Below, piece by piece: positions 20,184-30,144 of a DNA stretch of 64,000 nucleotides; the first letter of the stretch is position 1, and every line of letters begins with the position of its first letter. The stretch is from contig VCMS01000027.1 of assembly GCA_022539475.1 (NCBI GenBank), positions 186,001-250,000 of the forward strand. The letters are read 5' to 3'. The stretch is from Gracilaria domingensis (Eukaryota; Rhodophyta; Florideophyceae; Gracilariales; Gracilariaceae). Below the pieces are notes generated by a model. That model did no database searches, had not been told where the DNA came from, and saw nothing but the letters and a program-made list of their open reading frames with translations. A program made the position numbers and the translations under genes.

Positions 20184-23051
20184 ATGAACGTGTCCGACTT
20201 TGTTGACTCCGAGGAGGCAGTAATGGCCATTTGTGATTTGGTCGACAATCGATGTGCTCTAAATCGTTCAGAACAGCCCGCAATCGTCATATCCGCCTAT
20301 TGCGCCGTGTTCCTACCATGGGGTATGCTCGCGTTGTTGGACATGATCAACGAACGTTGGAAGCCCATCTGGAAAGTATTTGCCCAGAGTGTTTTTCAAA
20401 TAGTGATTGCGTTTCCAACAATTGGATACACGATTTACTACATTGAACTTCAGAGGATCGACCGTGACTACAAAGAGATGTGTGCTGCAATTGTTGCAGT
20501 TTGTCTGTCTGCTATCCACTTTTTTCGAACGGGATGGGGGTTATGGCAAGCATACTGGTATTGGAAATGGGTTAAAGACTGCTTGTGGCATTTGCACCAA
20601 CACGGCTACGATCTGAAAGACGTTGATGATAGTACTTCTCATCAGAGGTATAAAAGTCGGACAAAGCAGCTCCTTGGAATAATCCGACAGACTATTCAGA
20701 ATGGAAGAAATATTATGTGTAAACTTTTCCATTCCATTCGAAGGGTTTTTTCGAGCTCGAGTGATAGTTCTTCGTCGAGAACTCGTTCTCTCACGCAAGA
20801 TCATACCAAGAAGCTGCTCGAACTGTCACTGGAAATGAAGTTAAATAGCTCTGTCGTCGATAACGAATTCTTCGAGTGTGATATTCCTTTTGATGTCAAT
20901 TTTTCAAGGCTACGCTCCCCAAGGAAATGGTTTTCGTCAACAGAGCCATTGTTTGTACCTCGCTACACTCAGGACGCGTGGATGAGATATATGATTCCGT
21001 TTCTTGCACAATATGGAAGAAGGTGGCTTCAGGACTCTGCCAAAGCTAGAAAAATCGTTAAGATAGACATTTTTGAGGATTCTAATGTCTTCGCCACAGG
21101 ACACTTCGTGAGTTCTGCTTCGATGTTAACACAGCACCCTCCTTTGGAAGCCTTCGAGGACCACACAAAATATAATTGGTCCAATACATGGTTATCTGTT
21201 CTCATATTTGACAGAGAGCAGCGACGCTTTAAATTCGATTGTGGAGTAGGAATGCCTTTCGGATTCAATGAAAACAAAATGTTTTTTGAGTTGCCGATGT
21301 TTATTAGGTTTCGTTCAAAAATCAGAAGTCTCGTGGACAGTCTCCCAGATGAACTGTTTGAAACGAGAATCGCTGGCGAGATGGAAATAATTCAACAACT
21401 CTGTGGTGAGGATTTGGAAAACTTTATGCTTTTTCTGAATTCAGACCGTTTGGATTCAGTAGATCCGCTTATGCCCCTCCTTGATCCCATCTTTAGCGCA
21501 ATGACTTCTTCCAACGGCTCACAACGGCAGAGGCCAGGAGCAACCCATTTGATTGATGTATGGGGGTTGGTTAATGAAAAGTTCCCCGAATTCTGGGGCC
21601 GAGATGGCAGGAATGACTGGTTTCAAACAAGATTAAATTGTACCCCCAGCCGCAAGGTCCAGTACCAATCCAGACTACCAGAACGAGCGTGGGAGTTTAC
21701 TATACACTTGGAAAACCTCTTTGCCATCTATAGTGGTAACAGGAAAATTAGTTTTCGCGAAACGCCAGATGATGAAGATCGGAATCAATACTACAAGGAG
21801 TTTTGCCGACGCTCTCGACCACATCGCAAGGTGCTTGCAACGGAGAACGTGAGACCACTGTGCACTTTTGAAACATACTATTGGAATCTATGGGATTTAC
21901 CGAGATGCACACCCCCTGCTCTCGTCGATATTGATGTCCAAGACACGATAAAGAGTAGGTGTGGAGGCGTGAAGTTTATAGGATATATCATGGAGACCGT
22001 GCGGCACGCTTTGGCGAAATGGACAAAACAAGGTGTCGCACAGAATTTCGATACGAACATTTGGAGTCCAGAAGTTGAGATACGTTCGGCGCAAGTGGAA
22101 TTTGATGCAAGCGGTGAACTTGGCAGACAGTTAATGAACCACAGACGCCTTGACCGAGAACACCGCAAGTTTATATCTCCCAACGCAATCCACTTTGCTC
22201 GTGTTCAGTGGGAGTGTCAGAAGCATCTTATGGAAGCGGTGAGAGATAATGTGTATGGACCGTCAGACGTCGAGTTAATGTTACTTTTTATACTAGGTTT
22301 CCCCGCCTTGCAGGTTGAGGGAGGAGGAGATCTAGCCAGGAAGTTGGTAGAAACCGGAGCTTTCTTTGCCCGTGTACCAACTAACTCCGCGGATGCGACA
22401 GAATTCGAGGAGTTTTTTGCGTTTTTACCCCATAGACGTCAAAGAAGCTTTATGGCGCTCATTTCGTTCAGAGATTGCGAGAGTTCCCTGAAAATACGAA
22501 TGCAACTCATTCCCGTCGAAGAATCGCGGGAAATACATCGGAACAAGCACCGTTTTACGTTCTCTTGGGCAGAGTGGATTCATGGTTTCGAAGCATGCAT
22601 GAAAGTGTTGGCATACGATTACGGCGATGGGGAGCTTTGTGGCGCTCCTAGTAGGACGTACGTGGACATCATGGGTGGCGGTATGCGAGTAGAAGAACAG
22701 GTGGTTGAATGTGCATGCAAGCGCAATCGGTACAGATTGAACCAGAGGGCCAAACGCGTTTTCATGGCGGGCACACAGAAGTACTTTTGGGAATGGGAGG
22801 GATGGAAAGCGCAAGAGTCGTTCGAGGGAGAACGATATCCGATCCTGTCCGGAGAGAGCAGCAGCGACAGCGACAACGACAGCGGCAACGACGACGGCGG
22901 CGAAAACGGCAACACAAACGGCAACACAAACGGCGGAGATGTGGCGCAGCACAGGACGAACAGCCTCGGCGAAACGCGAATTCCGATGCCGCCAGAACAT
23001 GGTGGCGCTGATGCGAGCGTAGACGACGTGCGGCGCAGCGGCGCCTCGTGA
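20184..23051 (+). CDS. Family M copy C, large membrane protein, intact
   Basis: A 955-residue paralog of copy B, from the ATG at 20184 (context GCCATGAACGTG). The three N-terminal membrane segments are nearly identical to those of B. It is about 115 residues shorter because two variable regions are reduced: the acidic stretch before VWGLVNEKF, and the linker between SWAEWIHGFEACMKV and the C-terminal CKRNRYRLNQRAKRVF module. It keeps FKFDCGVGMPFG. The tail between FWEWEGWKAQE and GETRIPMP is a simple-sequence tract of Ser, Asp, Asn and Gly coded by GGCAAC-like repeats, so its length is probably unstable. The leader just before the ATG resembles those of B and D (CAATCCTGCTT, GTTTCCATC). The conserved motifs in both short and long forms show which parts are the core. 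Confidence 0.85.
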   Translation: MNVSDFVDSEEAVMAICDLVDNRCALNRSEQPAIVISAYCAVFLPWGMLALLDMINERWKPIWKVFAQSVFQIVIAFPTIGYTIYYIELQRIDRDYKEMCAAIVAVCLSAIHFFRTGWGLWQAYWYWKWVKDCLWHLHQHGYDLKDVDDSTSHQRYKSRTKQLLGIIRQTIQNGRNIMCKLFHSIRRVFSSSSDSSSSRTRSLTQDHTKKLLELSLEMKLNSSVVDNEFFECDIPFDVNFSRLRSPRKWFSSTEPLFVPRYTQDAWMRYMIPFLAQYGRRWLQDSAKARKIVKIDIFEDSNVFATGHFVSSASMLTQHPPLEAFEDHTKYNWSNTWLSVLIFDREQRRFKFDCGVGMPFGFNENKMFFELPMFIRFRSKIRSLVDSLPDELFETRIAGEMEIIQQLCGEDLENFMLFLNSDRLDSVDPLMPLLDPIFSAMTSSNGSQRQRPGATHLIDVWGLVNEKFPEFWGRDGRNDWFQTRLNCTPSRKVQYQSRLPERAWEFTIHLENLFAIYSGNRKISFRETPDDEDRNQYYKEFCRRSRPHRKVLATENVRPLCTFETYYWNLWDLPRCTPPALVDIDVQDTIKSRCGGVKFIGYIMETVRHALAKWTKQGVAQNFDTNIWSPEVEIRSAQVEFDASGELGRQLMNHRRLDREHRKFISPNAIHFARVQWECQKHLMEAVRDNVYGPSDVELMLLFILGFPALQVEGGGDLARKLVETGAFFARVPTNSADATEFEEFFAFLPHRRQRSFMALISFRDCESSLKIRMQLIPVEESREIHRNKHRFTFSWAEWIHGFEACMKVLAYDYGDGELCGAPSRTYVDIMGGGMRVEEQVVECACKRNRYRLNQRAKRVFMAGTQKYFWEWEGWKAQESFEGERYPILSGESSSDSDNDSGNDDGGENGNTNGNTNGGDVAQHRTNSLGETRIPMPPEHGGADASVDDVRRSGAS

Positions 23052-23649
23052 GTGAACGCTCCCGCACGGCGAACGCTGCGGCGGAGCAGCGCGACGCGCG
23101 CTCGCGCAGCTGTCGCGCACGCTTGGGGGGCGAGGTATCTGCGGCGCGCATGGGTGGCAGCGCGATGGCGGCAGATTCGATGCAACGTGTACACGAAGTG
23201 GATCCAAGGATCCAACCAATTACAAGTTCAATTCCTTGAGGAGAATTTCAGTTGCGCATTTCGCATAATTCGTAGGTATCGTGGAGCGCCGTGCGCGCGT
23301 AAAAGGTACTTGCGTTGACTTGGACAGGCGTTCGTTCCTTTTCGGCACGGGGGCGACCGATACGAAGCGCACGGCGGGCGATTGTCACCAGCCGAAAAGC
23401 CGAAACGCAAGCAGCGGAGACGTGGTGCAGCAGTGGAACAGCTGCGGTGGCTCATCCGCTGTTTGTGACAGAAGCTCTGCCAATGCGCGCGTGAGCGCAC
23501 TCGTGCATGGCAGACGGTCTGTTCAGCGGCGGAAACGGTCCCGGCCCGTTCGCTGCTGACGACGAAAGCGTGGCGGCGCTCCATCTGAACTTCACATTCT
23601 GAAGCGTTGCGGCGGAGCAGCGTCCGGTGAGGGACGAGTGGTTCACTCG

Positions 23650-24150
23650 GGGTGCCCACATCCGTCTGCGCCCGTTCAAAACGTGCCAAGTCATGCGAAA
23701 GTGCCCGCTCCCTATTCCAAAAACGATTTCAGAGTCGTGCTGTACGCGTGTTCGCGCTGTGACATCGGAGGGCGCTCACGTGACGAAAACGATGCAAAGT
23801 AGATGCGGCGCGTGCGCGCTGCGAGAGGCGCGTCTCAAGTTGTGCGACGCGACCTGAGTTGGCAACGCCGACGCACGTCTATCAATCACTCAATCTGCTC
23901 CTCTTTCCAACGCCGTCCCAAGTCGCGCGACACGTCGCGCGACACGCTGCGCAACGCGGCAGGCTTGCAAGCCCATGCCCATTGTGGGCTGTCTGCGATT
24001 GTGTTACCGCAAAGCTTTGATTCCACTCTTCTGAACGTTACTCGCAACCAGTCCACTCGCGTGACAACCTAAAAGTTTTGCGAGAGTCCCATCGCCATCA
24101 GCAGCAGCATAGCAGTATCAATCGCACGCCATTTATGAGCTGCCGTAGGT
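23650..24150 (+). repeat. Duplicated family M upstream block, copy 3
   Basis: Third copy of the intergenic block, before truncated copy D. Motif CCGTTCAAAACGTGCCAAGT at about 23672, then GTGTTCGCGCTGTG, CTCACGTGACGAAAACGATG, TTTGATTCCACTCTTCTGAA, CAGTCCACTCGCGTGACA and GAGCTGCCGTAGGTAGA. D is therefore a full segmental duplicate on its 5' side even though its coding part is cut. Confidence 0.75.
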
Positions 24151-24555
24151 AGACACACCTTGCCAGCTCGCACGCGAAAAAGCCATACCTGAATTCAACG
24201 CGCACACGACAGAGAGAGATTCTGCATCATTTTTGACATATCTTTATCAGACTATATCTTGCAGACTGTAGATGCAATTCCCTTACAACCAAGTGCAAAT
24301 GAAACAACTCATTGTCAGCTACTTGCGCACAAGCAAACAAGCGTATTGACATAGAAATATAGTTGCTGTAGTGAAACGAAAACCTGTGAAATACAGCTAT
24401 TCAAGCAGATTATCGTCTACTCGCCTCTTAAACTCAGCGCCGCTATCAGAGTTCTCCAGTATCCCCCGTTGCAATCTTGCCTTGCTTGTGTTCATTCATC
24501 GTTTCTATTCCCCTTCCTGTTGACCCTCACTACCTCAATCGCATCGCTGCCCGCC

Positions 24556-25404
24556 ATGAGCGTGTCCGCTTTGAACGTGTCCGCTATGAACGTGTCCGCC
24601 TTCCTTGAATCCAAGGAAGGAGTAATGGCCATTTGTGATTTGGTCGACAATCGATGCGATCTGAATCGTTCAGAACAGGCCGTGATAGTCGTATCCGCCT
24701 ATTGCGCCGTGTTCCTACCGTGGGGCTTTCTGGCGTTGTTGGACATGATCAACGAACGTTGGAAACCCATCTGGAAAGTGTTTGCTCAAAGTGCTTTTCA
24801 GCTCTTCATCGCAGTTCCAACAGTTGGGTACACGATTTACTACATTTACCTCCAAGCTGTTGACCGTGACTACAAGGAGATATGTGCTGCCATTGTTGCG
24901 GTTTGCCTGTCTGCATTCCACTTCTTTCGCACGGGATGGGGATTATGGCAAGCGTACAAGTATTGGAAATGGGTCAAACACTGCTTGTGGTATTTGCACC
25001 AACATGGGTACAGTCTGGAAGATCGTGATGCTGATTCTTTCGGCTTCCGTTTTCGTCTGACGAAGAAACTTCTTCAACAAATCCAAAGAGCTGTTCACCG
25101 TGGGAGAAACATTATGTCTAGCATTTTCAATTCCATTCAAATGCTTTTCTCGAACTCGATTGATAGCTCTACATCTACAACGAGTAGAGGATCTGCTTGG
25201 AGTGATCAAGAAGAAAACGTTACCGAGTTGTTGAATGCGGTTTCACTGGAAATCATGGTAAATAGCTCTGCCATTGACGACGAATTCTTTGAATGTGATA
25301 TTCCTTTTCGTTTCAACTTTGCAAGGCACAGAATGGGCCGGAGGGCGAGAAGGAAAGTAACGGCGCTAATGGCAGCGCGATATCGCAGACTGCCTGGCAG
25401 ATAG
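24556..25404 (+). pseudogene. Family M copy D, truncated after the N-terminal domain
   Basis: The frame from the ATG at 24556 encodes 282 residues. The start has a small repeated peptide (MSVSALNVSAMNVSAF), a local triplication of the usual MNVSxF start; a second ATG at 24586 would give the standard form. The three membrane segments are intact and close to B and C. Homology stops at about 25325, just after FFECDIPF. The next 26 residues are basic and unrelated, and the frame ends at 25404. Some 60 bp later ankyrin-like sequence begins (25461). Either this is a dead truncated copy or it makes a short membrane protein; the missing remainder and adjoining fragment favour a pseudogene. Confidence 0.75.
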
Positions 25405-25460
25405 GTGGTGCTGCCGAAACTGCGGAGCATCTACAACATCGTGTGCATCCGTTGCCAATC

Positions 25461-25900
25461 ATGTCGTCGCCGTCGTCGTCGTCGAATTTCGCCAATCAGC
25501 TGCCTGTAATCTGCGAATCTGGAGAAGTTGAGCGACTGCGTCAGCTCCTGGACAGTGGCTTTGTTGGACGTTATAGAGAGGTATGTTGTGACTGCATTCC
25601 GTAGACCTCTGCCGATCAAATTGTGCCAGAAAAGAATGGTATTGATCCACTCGAATGGTAACAAAAGTGTTTTCTACTCTCGTCGCTAGGTTGTGTGGAA
25701 CTGCGTTGTTAAGAAGCTGCTTGGAGGCGGAGCCAACGTGAGCCGGACATGCATCCTCAATCGGAACGCGTTGCATTGGACTGCTACAGTCGGGAGCCAC
25801 TCGTAGACGTGCTTCAAGGTGCTCTTCCGACGCGGTGCCGACGTGCACCGCGCAACCAAAAACGCTTGGAACGCGGTTCATTTGAGCGGTGTAGACAAGC
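25461..25900 (+). pseudogene. Ankyrin-repeat gene fragment with a possible intron
   Basis: From the ATG at 25461 the frame reads a TCG-repeat serine tract, then CESGEVERLRQLLDSGF, an ankyrin-type first helix pair. A good splice donor (GAG|GTATGT) at 25581 and an acceptor (CGCTAG|G) at 25689 define a 109-nt intron in phase 0. The second exon continues with VKKLLGGGANV and NALHWTA, clear ankyrin repeat features, until a TAG after GSHS. Further repeat-like sequence (RRGADVHRA) follows in another frame to about 25880. This is the 5' piece of an ankyrin gene that has lost its rest. It is only loosely similar to the intact gene at 33481. Confidence 0.55.
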
Positions 25901-26629
25901 GGGAACGGTGAACGTCGAAAGCGTGGACCGAGCGTGAGGAACGCGTGGCCACGTGGTGGGCGTGGCCCGCCAGCCCCACGTGCGCGGCGTGGCGCAAACC
26001 TCTCCGCGACGCGCGGCGGCTCGTTTGTTGTCGGCACCTTATTGGCGAGCGCAGAAAGCACCACGTGCCGCACCAGAACACGTGGCCTGCGGCGACTTGA
26101 CTCACGTGTCGCAGTCCTGCCACCAGTTCATGTTTTTTTTGTTTGTAAGCAAACCGTTGCTGACAGTCATGCATCGAGCGGCACGCCCCAGCCTCCTCCT
26201 CGTTACCTGTCACCCGCATCCCGGATCCAAAGCTTGTGTTGCTCCAATCGCTGCGCCACACTGCCCGAAGCATATGTCTTCGTCTTCATGTCAACGGATG
26301 TCAGTTTGGCATCCTCGAGGCCCAAATTAGAGCAGCCGCCTTGCCGTTGCTCAGTTGCTTCTTCTTCCACTTCAACCGCGTCTCCGGCGGTTCTCTCGAC
26401 ACATGAGTGCATGCTTCGCATGAAACGCACACGGTCCGCTGTCCGCAATGCTGTGTACAAGCCGTGCATCACATGCACAAACCTGAAAACAACCATGAAC
26501 AGAGCGCTAAAGTTTTAACTAAAACCTTCTCTCTTCGTCTCTCTCGCTCTCTCCACATCAGTCGTCGTTCCCGTTCCAGTCGCAAATCCATCGCCACCCG
26601 AACCGGGCGCCAGAAACTGCTCCCCCAGT
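25901..26629. other. Intergenic, no supported gene
   Basis: Open frames exist on both strands, the longest on plus at 25934-26518, but they overlap each other, have skewed composition and show no domain. The last 100 bp are pyrimidine-rich (CTCTCTTCGTCTCTCTCGCT) and probably form the core promoter or leader of the vWA gene. Confidence 0.4.
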
Positions 26630-27907
26630 ATGAAACCCTTTCAGATTCTCCTCCTCTCCCTTGTCTGCAGCTCACTCGCTTCCCACCCACGATGTCGCCA
26701 AGACGTCGTCTTCCCCCTCGTATCATGTGAGACCCAATGCTCGTACTCGGCCGTCAACACATGTCTTCGCAAATCACAATTTGGCTGTGCCATAAAAACG
26801 TGTGGCATCAATGGCTTGCACTGCACCCTGGATCCAGCAATCACTCCCGTATGTCCAAACCAAGAGGTCCCCGTCACCGAAGTCAAAGTCTCTCCGTTTC
26901 GCCCCGTCGAATTCAACCTCGCATTTAACCTTACCGAGTTCATGAGAGACGCCATCTTCCTCATCGACGCCAGCAACTCCACGCGCAATGCACTGCACGC
27001 CGTCAAGCCGCAGCTCATCCAGTTGCTGCGAAATGTGTCTCAGACATACAATGTCGGTGTCGGTATCTATGGATCCGAACAATCGTTCGACGCTCGCGGC
27101 TTCTCCGTGATACAGACCGTGACTTCAAACGTGGAAGAGGCAGTACAAGCGCTAGACAACATACCCTTGCTGCCGGACGGCCCGCGGTCTTCGATGCAAG
27201 CACTCGCGACGTTGGTGGGCGTACGCACTGTGACCGGAGCTGTGGAAAGTTTTGGCTTCCGTTCTCGAAACAAAATGTTCATCCTCGTTGGAGACACGCC
27301 CGGTAGAGAGGTGCCATGCGACGCCTCCTTCTACACCAACATCCGCCAAATGCTTCGCATAGGAAATATTGCAGCCGTGAGTATCGGAAGTCCTGGTTTG
27401 AATGCAGCTCTGCCTCCCCTTCATTGCGAAAGCTCTGCTATCCCAGAAGCCCGAGCACCCATCCAGGAAGGGCAGGCAGCCGATATGATCCATGGAGAAG
27501 TGGTACATCCCCCAGTTACGTTCGAAGCCCTGTTCCGAGCGTATGATCAGAGCAGAAGGTTTCCTCCCCCAAGGGGCTTCTTCCCCAACTATGGGAGAAA
27601 CGTGTGGGTGACGCAAAACGCGACCACCAGCAGGTTTGGCTTCTTTCAGATGCCTGTGCCACTGCCACTTTCAGACGGCTGCAACGAGCGAGTACAGTTG
27701 AGCACTCCGGTTCCTTGGCCGCAACCCCTGCAAGTTCCGACACAAGAAATGGGGACTGTGCGACTCTCTGTGGAACCGTTAGCATGCAGAAATGGGTCGT
27801 TTACCTGTGAAGTCGTTATCAAAGATGCAAGGAGAGGCCAATTCAGTACGCCTTCGTCGCCTAGGTTAGATGGACACGTGCATGTCGTCAAGGTGAATGC
27901 TTGCTGA
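26630..27907 (+). CDS. Secreted von Willebrand factor A-domain protein
   Basis: A 425-residue protein from the ATG at 26630. Residues 1-18 are a typical signal peptide. A cysteine-rich stretch follows (about ten Cys between 22 and 75). Next is a vWA domain at about 106-290: the strand AIFLIDASNS carries the DxSxS metal-binding (MIDAS) motif, followed by a helix and YNVGVGIYGSE. A later strand ends in LVGDTPG, which could supply a further MIDAS Asp. The C-terminal 130 residues include a few Cys and a beta-rich region. The domain order recalls the Cys-rich plus I-like arrangement of integrin-beta-type proteins, but there is no membrane segment. It is expected outside the cell, perhaps in adhesion; that role is inferred from the domain. 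No intron is needed. Confidence 0.75.
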   Translation: MKPFQILLLSLVCSSLASHPRCRQDVVFPLVSCETQCSYSAVNTCLRKSQFGCAIKTCGINGLHCTLDPAITPVCPNQEVPVTEVKVSPFRPVEFNLAFNLTEFMRDAIFLIDASNSTRNALHAVKPQLIQLLRNVSQTYNVGVGIYGSEQSFDARGFSVIQTVTSNVEEAVQALDNIPLLPDGPRSSMQALATLVGVRTVTGAVESFGFRSRNKMFILVGDTPGREVPCDASFYTNIRQMLRIGNIAAVSIGSPGLNAALPPLHCESSAIPEARAPIQEGQAADMIHGEVVHPPVTFEALFRAYDQSRRFPPPRGFFPNYGRNVWVTQNATTSRFGFFQMPVPLPLSDGCNERVQLSTPVPWPQPLQVPTQEMGTVRLSVEPLACRNGSFTCEVVIKDARRGQFSTPSSPRLDGHVHVVKVNAC

Positions 27908-28175
27908 TTCAACAAGAGGTTTGCTATTGACTGAATAGAATGTCACGGAATTCTTGAATGCAGTGGGAGAGATCTAGACGAAAGCGAAGGACAGAAATGT
28001 CGCCAATGACCGTCCACGCGTCAAGACTACGCGCCAAGTACAACGCTGAATCGTTTGGACTCTCGAAGTGATTAGGTTTGGTGCAATGCTTGGGATGTCC
28101 AAAAACAGTGAACTCGCTTTCTTTTTCTAAATTTGAACGTTTCACGTGTTCTCGCTTACACAAAGAAACCCAGAG
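27908..28175. other. Short spacer, no gene seen
   Basis: Holds the 3' end of the vWA gene. A minus-strand frame at 27924-28163 has no domain. Confidence 0.4.
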
Positions 28176-28520
28176 TTAACCCTTTTGAGACGGTTCGCTT
28201 ATGTCTAGTGAGCTAGACATAAGCGGGCAACATGATTGGCTAGCCGCTATAACCAATCGTTGTCAGCGTGCCACTTGTCAGCTTGGCTTATGTTTAGCTC
28301 ACTAGACATAAGCAAAAAATCTTCTCAATTGGCTACAAATTCAATCGGTTTGAAATTAAACCAATAACATTCGAACTCGAGTACCACGTGAATTTCAATC
28401 AACATGGTTTGTTACACCGCTCTCCCTCAGCCGCATGGTCGAGTCATTTCTTTCTTTCTCATTGGCTATTTCTTATGTCTAGCTCACTAGACATAAGAAC
28501 TTTTAGTCCCAAAAGGTAAT
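28176..28520. mobile_element. piggyBac-type MITE with palindromic ends
   Basis: The left end is TTAA (28176-28179) followed by CCCTTTTGAGAC. The right end, inverted, reads TTACCTTTTGGGAC and ends near 28516. About 17-19 bp inside each end lies a palindrome: 28197-28224 (12-bp arms GCTTATGTCTAG, loop TGAG) and 28472-28497 (11-bp arms, loop CTCA). They face each other as inverted copies. A third imperfect palindrome sits at 28286-28313. There is no coding sequence. The left end is the exact inverse of the terminus at 2276-2288, so the two belong to one transposon family; the right TTAA is degraded. Confidence 0.75.
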
Positions 28521-29399
28521 AGGTAATACCCAAGATCATGAATTGGACTAAAATATTAGTTTCAATTTAAAAAATAGGTTTTTATTACATATTATTGTGC
28601 ATTTCTGGATTTCAAATACAATTAAAACAAAATTAAATTTTAATTTGCAAAGCTGAAGAAAAAAAGTCAATTATTAATTTTCGGCCTCATTACAATGCAA
28701 TACTAAAGTTTTACATTTTTACTGATGGCATTCGAATAAAGCTAGAAGCAGTAATAAAATCTGAGCATTGTACAGATTTGAGCACTCTCGACCCAGTTAC
28801 GATTCCTATCGGGAGAGCGGTTTTATGAAACGGTGAGAAAATGTTTCGACGTTTTTTGCGAAACCGAACAGCAAGAATGCGATAAGAGTATTTGAAACGG
28901 ATTGCTACACAGGTTCTCAAATTGCTTTTGTGTCGCTAAACATTTAATTTTTTGCGACACCTAAACGGAAGATTGCCGGATTACCGTCAAATTGATACAC
29001 AATGTGTTTCGGGTGATTCTCACGTTCATGAAACGCCTCTTCCAGAAACGTATTCGGAGCTTGGCCCATCCACAGAGCCGAGCTGGGAACCGTATTTCGA
29101 ATCAGAGTATGATGTAGAAGACTAAAACATATTTGAATCTTCTTAGAATTAAAGAGTTCACTATTCATAAAAGTATCTTTCCAGAATCTGTAAAGTATTT
29201 GCTACTTATGAAAAAAATGTAGCAAAAATAAAGGCATACCTTGATCAAAACGAAGCCATCAGATGTATCGAAATCTATCTCGTTCATGCAAAAGAGAAAT
29301 ATCAGAACGAGAAAATATAACTAAACATCCACATGTCCCAATACCTCTCTTGCCAAATTGTACAGCTGAAAAGAATCCCAGATATTATAGCTAAAAGAA
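28521..29399. other. AT-rich intergenic DNA
   Basis: Nearly 900 bp of AT-rich sequence. Minus-strand frames at 28711-28920 and 28944-29168 are short and show no domain. It should contain the promoter of the zinc-finger gene that starts at 29400. Confidence 0.4.
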
Positions 29400-30047
29400 A
29401 TGAGTTCCTATACTAGAGGCTCTTCTGGAGGCGATGGCAGAAAGCCTTCTCGAGATAAGAGGGACCTCGGCCTGGGCACAAGAGGCCCTGAGAAAAAGAA
29501 AAAGAGACGTACAGAAAGAAGGATTTTGTCCTCTCAACTGTCGGAAAGAATAGAAGAAGGGACTCGTTCGAGAGCATCTGGCGCTGCAGATCCCGTTCGA
29601 TGGCTTCAAGCCACATTAGATGTTGCAACTGGGGTTTTACCTGCTGGTACACCCATGCCGCCGGCACCGGAGCCTATTTTCTCACCTGGACCAGACCCTA
29701 TTGTCGAACTTCCGCCTACACCTGGGGCAGGTCCTTCTGCCCCTCTTGTTCCAGAAGCTCGCAGCACAAGAGCACATGCGCATACATGCCCGCATTGCGG
29801 TCAGGGATCAAACTCCCGTCGAAATATTGGAGATCACGTGAGGAGAATGCATGACCGAAACAATATTCGCCATTGCTTTTACTGCACTTTTAGCGCTCCG
29901 GCTGAAATATTCAAGAATCATATGTCCCTTCACAGTCGTCGCATTACATGCCAGACTTGCGAAAAGAAAGTTGCACCCGCCGAGTTTGAACAGCATATTG
30001 TGACTTGTAAGCCTCAGAGGACGTATAGGCATCATGTTTTTGAGTAG
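29400..30047 (+). CDS. C2H2-type zinc-finger protein
   Basis: A 215-residue protein from the ATG at 29400. A basic run (KKKKRR, about residue 32) could be a nuclear signal. A Pro-rich linker (about 82-120) leads to three zinc-binding modules: C-x2-C...H-x4-H starting at Cys130 (CPHCGQGSNSRRNIGDHVRR), a second beginning CFYC and ending HMSLH, and a third C2HC-like module (CQTCEKK ... EQHIVTC). It is probably a nucleic-acid-binding protein. Similar short finger arrays precede reverse transcriptases in some retroelements, and the gene sits in transposon-rich DNA just 5' of a hAT element. It could therefore be either a host factor or a domesticated fragment. No intron is needed. Confidence 0.65.
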   Translation: MSSYTRGSSGGDGRKPSRDKRDLGLGTRGPEKKKKRRTERRILSSQLSERIEEGTRSRASGAADPVRWLQATLDVATGVLPAGTPMPPAPEPIFSPGPDPIVELPPTPGAGPSAPLVPEARSTRAHAHTCPHCGQGSNSRRNIGDHVRRMHDRNNIRHCFYCTFSAPAEIFKNHMSLHSRRITCQTCEKKVAPAEFEQHIVTCKPQRTYRHHVFE

Positions 30048-30144
30048 TTCGAAAGAAAGTAGTGGAGTAAATTAAAAAAATAATTAGTGTGGTCGAACAT
30101 ACTCGGAATTGCATAAAAACCAAGTACAGAATTCTGTATTGACC

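Noticed and set aside
25934..26518. A 194-codon plus-strand frame before the vWA gene
   Set aside because: Low-complexity composition, overlapping minus frames of equal quality, no domain.
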